This document shows, piece after piece, positions 12,647 to 17,784 of a DNA stretch of 17,784 bases. The translations under genes and the position numbers were made by a program. Position 1 is the stretch's first letter. Every line of letters begins with the position of its first letter. The DNA lies in NCBI GenBank assembly GCA_964400495.1, contig CAYNTS010000044.1, positions 1-17,784 of the forward strand. The letters are read 5' to 3'. The DNA is from CAYNTS01 sp964400495 (GTDB taxonomy: Bacteria; Fidelibacterota; Marinisomatia; SCGC-AAA003-L08; D37C17). The notes under the pieces are model-generated. The model saw only the letters and a program-made list of their open reading frames with translations. It was not told the DNA's origin and searched no databases.

Positions 12647-14188
12647 TTAACCAGCAAACTCCCCAAAAGTTGAACGAAGCGTATCCGCAATTTCTCCCAA
12701 AGTTGCATATTCTTTTACAGCATTCACAATAAGGGGAATAAGATTTTCATCAGTTACAGATGCCTGTTTCAGTGACTCAAGAGCTTCATTTACTTTAATT
12801 TGGTTTCGGTTATTTTTAGTTTGTTTCAACCGATCCAATTGACCCTGCACAGCTTTTGTAGAAATTTCTTGAGTTTCAAAATCCTCTGAGGTTTCTTCTT
12901 CAAATTTATTTAACCCAACAATGATATTCTCTTTTTTATCAATATTAATTTGATAATCATAGGCAGATTTTGCAATCTCATTTTGCTGAAATTGTTGTTC
13001 AATTGCAGAAACTGCACCACCTAATTCATCTATTTTAGCAATTAAATCTTCAGCTTGTGCTTGAATTTCATCAGTTAATGCTTCTACATAATACGAACCC
13101 GAAAGTGGATCAACTACATCAGGTATTCCGGATTCAAATGCAATTATTTGTTGTGTTCGTAATGCTAGTTTTGCTGAATCCTCTGTTGGTAGGGCAAGCG
13201 CTTCATCTCTAGCATTTGTATGGAGAGATTGAGTCCCACCTAATACTGCTGCAGTTGCTTGCAAAGTAGTTCGAACAACATTATTTTCAATTTGTTGTGC
13301 TTGTAATGTAGAACCAGCTGTTTGTGTATGGAATCGACACATTTGTGCTTTGGGTTCTGTAACTCCAAATCGATTTTCCATTATGGATGCCCACATTCTG
13401 CGTGCAGCTCTAAATTTTGCAATTTCTTCAAAGAAATGATTATGACTATTAAAGAAAAAACTGAGTCTTTTCCCAAAAGTATTCCCCTCTAATCCTGCAT
13501 CTAGGGCAGATTTAACATAGGCAATACCGTTTGCTAACGTAAATGCCAATTCTTGTACAGCTGTTGAACCAGCTTCTCGAATATGATATCCCGAAATAGA
13601 AATGGTATTCCAATTTGGAAGATTGTTACTACAATATTCAAACACATTGGTGATTAGTCGCATACTTGGTTTGGGTGGAAATATATACGTTCCACGAGCA
13701 ATATATTCTTTTAAAATATCATTTTGGATAGTACCACGAAGTTGGGATATATCCATATTTCGTTTTTCAGCTAATGCAACTAAGAAGGCCAATAAAATTG
13801 GAGCTGTTGAGTTAATTGTCATTGAAATAGATACTTTATCAAGTGGAATTTCATCCAACAAAACTTCTAAATCAGCAAGGGAGGAAATAGGTACACCAAC
13901 CTTTCCAACTTCCCCATCAGCAATTGAGTGGTCAGAGTCATATCCAGTCTGTGTTGGTAAATCAAACGCAACAGATAGTCCCATTACACCTTGATTTAAC
14001 AGGTATTTGTATCGTTTATTGCTTTCTTCAGCTGATGCAAACCCAGCATATTGACGCATGGTCCAATGTTTACCTCGATACATATTGGGATACACACCAT
14101 GAGTAAATGGAAATTCTCCTGGACTTTCCCCATGTTTTGACCCATAAAAAGCATCTAAAGGTATATTGGAGTTAGTTTTTTTATCCAC
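12647..14188 (-). CDS. mcmA1: Acyl-CoA mutase large subunit, probable methylmalonyl-CoA mutase
   Basis: The 513-residue catalytic TIM-barrel subunit isomerises methylmalonyl-CoA and succinyl-CoA using adenosylcobalamin. Visible are GEFPFTHGVYPNMY (24-37), WTMRQYAGF (42-50), GLSVAFDLPTQTGYDSD (70-86), TIQNDILKEY, RFHTQTAGSTLQ and GGTQSLHTNARDEALALPTE. The C-terminal B12-binding domain is missing, as in two-subunit enzymes, so a small subunit must be encoded elsewhere. The Tyr of YPNMY and the Arg of RFHTQTAG fit a methylmalonyl rather than isobutyryl substrate, but this subfamily also holds other acyl-CoA mutases. The biotin carboxylase and carrier genes in the same operon favour methylmalonyl. 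The start codon is GTG, abutting the previous stop as TGAGTG. Confidence 0.9.
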   Translation of the reverse strand: MDKKTNSNIPLDAFYGSKHGESPGEFPFTHGVYPNMYRGKHWTMRQYAGFASAEESNKRYKYLLNQGVMGLSVAFDLPTQTGYDSDHSIADGEVGKVGVPISSLADLEVLLDEIPLDKVSISMTINSTAPILLAFLVALAEKRNMDISQLRGTIQNDILKEYIARGTYIFPPKPSMRLITNVFEYCSNNLPNWNTISISGYHIREAGSTAVQELAFTLANGIAYVKSALDAGLEGNTFGKRLSFFFNSHNHFFEEIAKFRAARRMWASIMENRFGVTEPKAQMCRFHTQTAGSTLQAQQIENNVVRTTLQATAAVLGGTQSLHTNARDEALALPTEDSAKLALRTQQIIAFESGIPDVVDPLSGSYYVEALTDEIQAQAEDLIAKIDELGGAVSAIEQQFQQNEIAKSAYDYQINIDKKENIIVGLNKFEEETSEDFETQEISTKAVQGQLDRLKQTKNNRNQIKVNEALESLKQASVTDENLIPLIVNAVKEYATLGEIADTLRSTFGEFAG

Positions 14189-14917
14189 TCAAAGCCCTCT
14201 TTCCTTTTTGATGTTTTCATAAGCTTCATTTACCATTTTGAACTTTTCCTCAGCCATTTTTTGAAAATCCACTCCCAAGTGATGTACTTTATCTGGATGA
14301 AATTTTCTAGCCATTTTTCGATATGCTTTTTTCACTTCATCATTCGAAACTTCTGGTGAAATTTCTAAAATTTGATACGATGAAGTAGTGTTTTTATAAA
14401 ACATAGCTAAAATAGACTCATAATCCTTTTTACTTATTCCCAAGTAATTAGAAATTGTGTGAATTACTTTTACTTCTTCAGGGTGGACATGTCCATCTGC
14501 TTGAGATAACCCAAATAAAACGTGTACCAATTGTAGTCTTGAAGCATGATCCATAAATTGTTTTATTTGTAAAGAAACATCCCTCAATGAAACATCTTGT
14601 TTTAAAATTTCTTTGAACAACTGCATGCGTTCTTTGGCAAATTGAACACCAAATTGTTGAATCAAGAATTGTTTTACAAAGTCAAGTTCAGACTTTTTTA
14701 ACTCATGGTCAGCTTTCATTATAGCTGCAAATAAAATTAAGATTACTGAACCAAAATCACCACTTCTAGTACGAGATTGCCCCGAATATTGTCGAGACTG
14801 TGAAAATCCTTGATTGTTTTCTGACATTGACCCAAGTGCATATCCCAATATGCCACCTATTGGACCAAACATTGACCATCCAAGACCGCCCCAAAGCCAC
14901 TTTGACCACCCTGCCAT
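14189..14917 (-). CDS. TerB-domain / J-domain protein, DjlA-like
   Basis: The 242-residue co-chaperone-like protein has a glycine-rich hydrophobic N-terminus (about 8-31, probably one membrane anchor), a Ser/Gln/Arg-rich linker (32-55), a helical TerB-like domain (about 56-172, with KADHELKKSE and QADGHVHPEE as metal-type acidic helices) and a C-terminal J domain (about 178-242) with the DnaK-activating HPD at 207-209. The order TM-TerB-J is that of DjlA, so it should recruit Hsp70 to the inner face of the membrane. It lies between the biotin carrier and the mutase, overlaps the former by one base and abuts the latter, an unusual place for a chaperone partner. Confidence 0.9.
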   Translation of the reverse strand: MAGWSKWLWGGLGWSMFGPIGGILGYALGSMSENNQGFSQSRQYSGQSRTRSGDFGSVILILFAAIMKADHELKKSELDFVKQFLIQQFGVQFAKERMQLFKEILKQDVSLRDVSLQIKQFMDHASRLQLVHVLFGLSQADGHVHPEEVKVIHTISNYLGISKKDYESILAMFYKNTTSSYQILEISPEVSNDEVKKAYRKMARKFHPDKVHHLGVDFQKMAEEKFKMVNEAYENIKKERGL

Positions 14918-15423
14918 TATATGTCTAGCTCCATTACTAAATCTCCCTTTTCAACAGATTGTCCAATTTCAACATGAATTGCTTTAACTATACCCTTAAC
15001 TTCTGAATCGATTTCATTCTCCATTTTCATTGCTTCTAAAATAAATAATTTATCACCATCTTCTACAGAATCGCCAATTTTTACAAAGACATTACTGACT
15101 AATCCAGGAATCTGAGCATGAATTTCTCCAGCTTTATCCCCCATTGATTCTGAAAAGCCAAACTTTTCCATTAAAAGAGCAGTTTCATCTTTCACTTGTA
15201 CGATACTCGTGTGTTGATCAACTGTAACTTCAAACGAATTTCCACTTTCTTGAATGGTTAAATAATGGGTGTGACCGTCTAAAATTAATGAGTATGAATT
15301 AGAGGATAGTTGAATACAATCAGCATGTATGCGTGAATCATCCAAACAAATTTCAATATTATTCTCCCTATATTTTGCAGAGAAATTTAGAATATTATTA
15401 TCTATTTGAATCTGAAATTTCAT
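14917..15423 (-). CDS. Biotin carboxyl carrier protein
   Basis: The 168-residue protein ends in a biotinyl domain (about 98-168) with the target lysine K133 in EAMKM, preceded by IPGLVSNVFVKIGDSVEDGD and followed by the symmetrical half ending GDLVMELDI. The first about 95 residues are predicted beta-strand-rich and have no clear motif. They may be the region that docks to the carboxylase, as in the BT domain of propionyl-CoA carboxylase alpha chains. The gene overlaps biotin carboxylase by four bases (ATGA). Together they correspond to one PCC alpha chain split in two. The ligase for K133 is encoded three genes downstream. Confidence 0.92.
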   Translation of the reverse strand: MKFQIQIDNNILNFSAKYRENNIEICLDDSRIHADCIQLSSNSYSLILDGHTHYLTIQESGNSFEVTVDQHTSIVQVKDETALLMEKFGFSESMGDKAGEIHAQIPGLVSNVFVKIGDSVEDGDKLFILEAMKMENEIDSEVKGIVKAIHVEIGQSVEKGDLVMELDI

Positions 15424-16922
15424 CGTAAATTTTCTTTTCTACCTGCGTTAGACCAATTTGATTGTTTGTTTTCCACATTCTTTGTGGTGGTACTCTTAGC
15501 TTTATTTTTGGTTTTTAAAATAGCTCCCACACCTGCTGCAATCAACCTATCAGATTTATGAATAGAAAGTTTTTTATGCAGTTCATCTTTTATTTCATTT
15601 AATGTTTGAGTAGAGTAATTCCCCGCTTCAAACAGTTTATGTTGGATAAACATCAAGCAAAATGGTATAGAGGTTTCAATACCGGCTACATGAAATTCTC
15701 TCAATGCACGTTTCATACGTTGCATAGCTGAATGTCTATCATTTCCCCACGTAATGAGTTTTCCTAAAAGGGGGTCATAGTAAGGTGACACTTCTTGTCC
15801 CTGACGCACTCCATCGTCCATTCGAACACCAAGTCCTTGCGGAAAACTGAGTTCGTGAATTGTACCAATAGAAGGTGCAAAATTATTAAACCCATCTTCT
15901 GCATAAATTCTACATTCAATAGAGTGCCCTTGTGGGTTAATATCGTTCTGCGAAAACGAAAGTGGATTTCCATTTGCAACATGAATTTGCTCTTTCACAA
16001 GGTCTAAACCTGTTGTCATTTCTGTAACAGGGTGTTCAACTTGGAGCCGAGTATTCATCTCAAGGAAATAGTAATCTTTATGCTTATCAACAAGGAATTC
16101 CATTGTACCAGCACCAGAGTAATTACACGCTTTTGTAATTTTAATAGAAGTTGCATACAATTTTTCACGCAAACTTTGATTTATAAATGGAGAAGGGGAT
16201 TCTTCTATAATTTTTTGGTATCGTCGTTGAACAGAACATTCTCGTTCGCCTAAACACACTACATTTCCATGGTCGTCAGCAAATACTTGAATTTCAATAT
16301 GATGGGGTTCTTCTAAATATTTTTCAACATATACTCTGTCATCAGAAAATGCTTTGGATGCTTCAGAAGATGCCCGTTCAACTGCATCTTGAATTTCATC
16401 AGCGGAATATACAATGCGCATTCCTTTTCCACCACCACCACCTGCAGCTTTAACAAGAACAGGATATCCAATTGAGTTTGCAATTTCAATAGCATCTTTT
16501 GGATTTTGAATTGGCTCTGTAGTTCCGGGGATAATAGGAGCTTCGACTTTTATAGCCAAATTTCGAGCAGCCATTTTATCACCCATTGTAGTAATTGCTT
16601 CAGTAGAAGGACCAATCCATTTTACACCAAGTTGGGTAATTTCATCAGCAAAATCCCCATTTTCAGATAAGAAACCATATCCAGGATGAACTGCATCAGT
16701 CCCTGTTTCTTTTATTATCTCAATAATTTTTGGGGTATTTAAATATGATTCAGTGGAGGGTGGAGGTCCAACGCAATATGCTTCATCTGCTTTGAGTACA
16801 TGTGGTGAGGTACGGTCTGCTTCTGAATAAATAGCTACAGTTGATATTCCTAATTCTTTGCATGTTCGAATAACACGAACAGCAATTTCACCCCGGTTTG
16901 CAATTAAGATTTTGCGAATCAT
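15420..16922 (-). CDS. accC: Biotin carboxylase subunit of an acyl-CoA carboxylase (probably propionyl-CoA)
   Basis: This subunit carboxylates biotin on the carrier protein with ATP and bicarbonate. The 500 residues comprise the N-terminal biotin carboxylase domain (KILIANRGEIAVRVIR, 4-19), the ATP-grasp with K158 and the glycine loop GGGGGKGM (161-168), the metal/catalytic site E288-x-N290-x-R292 and E296 (EMNTRLQVEHPVTE), and the C-terminal domain (about 330-447). A low-complexity Lys/Thr/Asn tail (about 465-500) ending in W-x3-G-R resembles the end of PCC-type subunits rather than fatty-acid AccC. It heads the leftward operon. The mutase downstream favours propionyl-CoA as the final acceptor. 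No carboxyltransferase gene is present in the window. Confidence 0.92.
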   Translation of the reverse strand: MIRKILIANRGEIAVRVIRTCKELGISTVAIYSEADRTSPHVLKADEAYCVGPPPSTESYLNTPKIIEIIKETGTDAVHPGYGFLSENGDFADEITQLGVKWIGPSTEAITTMGDKMAARNLAIKVEAPIIPGTTEPIQNPKDAIEIANSIGYPVLVKAAGGGGGKGMRIVYSADEIQDAVERASSEASKAFSDDRVYVEKYLEEPHHIEIQVFADDHGNVVCLGERECSVQRRYQKIIEESPSPFINQSLREKLYATSIKITKACNYSGAGTMEFLVDKHKDYYFLEMNTRLQVEHPVTEMTTGLDLVKEQIHVANGNPLSFSQNDINPQGHSIECRIYAEDGFNNFAPSIGTIHELSFPQGLGVRMDDGVRQGQEVSPYYDPLLGKLITWGNDRHSAMQRMKRALREFHVAGIETSIPFCLMFIQHKLFEAGNYSTQTLNEIKDELHKKLSIHKSDRLIAAGVGAILKTKNKAKSTTTKNVENKQSNWSNAGRKENLR

Positions 16923-16962
16923 AAGGGCGGAAATTTACATGTTTTTGAGGGTCAGAAAAAAA

Positions 16963-17469
16963 TTATAAAGAATCTAAATAATATCCAAAATAGACCAATA
17001 CATTATATCCCAAATAATTCACCCAAAACTGCGATTTATTTGTACTATTTTTTCCATAATGAAAATTGTATGCAGATTTGGCTAAAAAACCGAGAGTTAA
17101 CAGATAATATCCCCATTTTTGAGTTTTTGTTTCTTTATGTTTGACATTTTGGAAACCAGCAACTCCCATAAATGCATCAAACCCACCCGCAAGAAAAGGT
17201 CCATATTGCCAACCACCACTAGCTAAATGACTCACACCTACAAATACAACTTGTTGCATTGAAATATATCCAAGTTCTTGCAGGAGTGTTGTCTTTAGTT
17301 TAGAATTATCATCGGAATTAAATTGAATTTGATTTTCTAATTGGTCGTTTTGTAATGATGATTTAAATGCAAGGATATTAGAATTATTGTTTACAATTGG
17401 GTGCAATTGAAACGATTGCATGAATGCAAATTGCGTTATTAAAACTAAAAAAGTAATTAGGGTTTTCAC
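16963..17469 (-). CDS. Small exported or membrane protein of unknown function
   Basis: I do not recognise this family. I choose the GTG at 17469 because AGGAG (17478-17474) lies four bases upstream and the product then begins VKTLITFLVLITQFAFMQSF, a good signal peptide. A longer frame from 17586 would run back into the DoxX-like gene region. The 168 residues have a polar Asn/Gln/Ser stretch (about 27-60) followed by two or three moderately hydrophobic, aromatic- and glycine-rich segments (LASGGWQYGPFLAGGFDAF, WGYYLLTLGFLAKSAYNF, FWVNYLGYNVLVYFGYYL). This suits a periplasmic or envelope-associated protein. It ends 41 bases before the biotin carboxylase start. Confidence 0.6.
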   Translation of the reverse strand: MKTLITFLVLITQFAFMQSFQLHPIVNNNSNILAFKSSLQNDQLENQIQFNSDDNSKLKTTLLQELGYISMQQVVFVGVSHLASGGWQYGPFLAGGFDAFMGVAGFQNVKHKETKTQKWGYYLLTLGFLAKSAYNFHYGKNSTNKSQFWVNYLGYNVLVYFGYYLDSL

Positions 17470-17500
17470 AGTACTCCTAAATGAATAATTAAGTTGTAAC

Positions 17501-17737
17501 TTATAAATCAAATAAAGAAGCAAAAGAATCTTTTCGATTCCATGCAATCCAACCAAGGATTGCAGAAAGCATGATGCCCGCACCAATTCCTTTTGGGTCT
17601 AAAAATAAATGGAAGAAAAATATGTTAAACACAATAGGAGCTAGAAGAACTAATGCAAACGAAACTGCTTTGTTTGAAAAAAGCAATATTCCTCCAACAA
17701 GTTCAATCAATCCAATAGTAGGTAAAATATGATCTTC
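17501..17737 (-). pseudogene. DoxX-family membrane protein, 5'-truncated remnant
   Basis: The reading frame ILPTIGLIELVGGILL, then LVLLAPIVFNIFFFHLFLDP and a final membrane segment ending SFASLFDL, matches the C-terminal half of DoxX-type four-helix membrane proteins (about 75 of the usual 120 or more residues). In this frame a TAG (17740-17738) stops the reading just upstream, and nothing further upstream resembles the first two helices. No plausible start with a ribosome site lies before the ILPTIG segment. I infer disruption by foreign sequence close to 17738. An artefactual join at a contig edge is the alternative. Confidence 0.6.
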
Positions 17738-17784
17738 CTACAAAAAAACGGACACCTTAAGAAGTCATACAGCCCATCTGTAAT
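17738..17784. mobile_element. Possible end of an insertion sequence
   Basis: The coding similarity of the DoxX remnant ends abruptly at about 17738. The next bases, CTACAAAAAAACGGACACC on the plus strand, recall the terminal repeats of IS3-like elements, which often carry a GGTGTCCG-type motif near an end. No transposase frame or second end is in the window, so the family is a guess from one short motif and the sharp break in homology. Confidence 0.35.

Noticed and set aside
13602..13994. 130-codon open frame on the plus strand opposite the mutase gene
   Set aside because: It is the antisense shadow of a strongly conserved coding region, with no independent sign of coding.
17470..17586. Upstream ATG extension of the small exported protein (207 residues)
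   Set aside because: It overlaps the DoxX remnant and hides a good signal peptide. GTG at 17469 has AGGAG at proper spacing.
1..17784. CRISPR array, tRNA, rRNA or prophage genes
   Set aside because: No regularly spaced repeats, no cloverleaf or rRNA-like sequence and no phage structural genes were seen on either strand.

Overview
The window is AT-rich chromosomal DNA that looks like a free-living, probably marine, member of the Fibrobacterota-Chlorobiota-Bacteroidota (FCB) side of the bacterial tree. That placement is an inference from overall gene style: a two-piece B12-dependent ribonucleotide reductase, a two-component acyl-CoA mutase, a Bacteroidota-like tyrosine recombinase ending in KSPLD, and very short intergenic gaps. 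No rRNA, tRNA or marker gene fixes the taxon. Marinimicrobia or a related group is only a guess.

Left end (1-2385): this is the accessory part and the most interesting one. A 404-residue gene of unusual composition (CBS-like, HEPN with an R-x4-H motif, then DUF3293-like) lies inside a unit whose ends have the signature of an integron cassette. Downstream of the gene is a long imperfect palindrome that reads as an attC site. Its R''-like box contains the gene's own stop codon. That box is an exact 10-base inverted repeat of the sequence at the unit's other end, beside a divergently transcribed tyrosine recombinase. The geometry (recombinase, attI-like junction, divergent first cassette, attC, next cassette running off the window) is that of an integron. 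However, the recombinase has Xer-like spacing and lacks the extra segment typical of IntI.

Middle left (2394-7202): a PolB-like DEDDy 3'-5' exonuclease and a proline iminopeptidase follow the recombinase on the same strand and end at a bidirectional terminator. Convergent to them is a class II ribonucleotide reductase encoded as two genes with an ATGA overlap: a catalytic subunit with a large internal insertion, and a TSCPD/zinc-ribbon/redox-tail protein.

Centre (7203-10234): a 459-base divergent intergenic region with several palindromes separates nrdJ from a tight gltA-thyA-folA operon (citrate synthase, thymidylate synthase, dihydrofolate reductase). Ribonucleotide reduction and dTMP synthesis thus share one divergent control region.

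Right (10223-16922): one long leftward operon with overlapping or abutting genes. In transcription order it encodes biotin carboxylase, biotin carrier protein, a TerB/J-domain protein, the acyl-CoA (methylmalonyl-CoA) mutase large subunit, biotin-protein ligase, type III pantothenate kinase and an EamA transporter. Together they make the core of propionyl-CoA/methylmalonyl-CoA interconversion plus the supply of biotinylation and CoA. The carboxyltransferase, the epimerase and the B12-binding mutase subunit are not in the window.

Right edge (16963-17784): a small secreted or membrane protein of unknown function, then the 3' part of a DoxX-type gene whose 5' part is replaced by unrelated sequence resembling the end of an insertion sequence.
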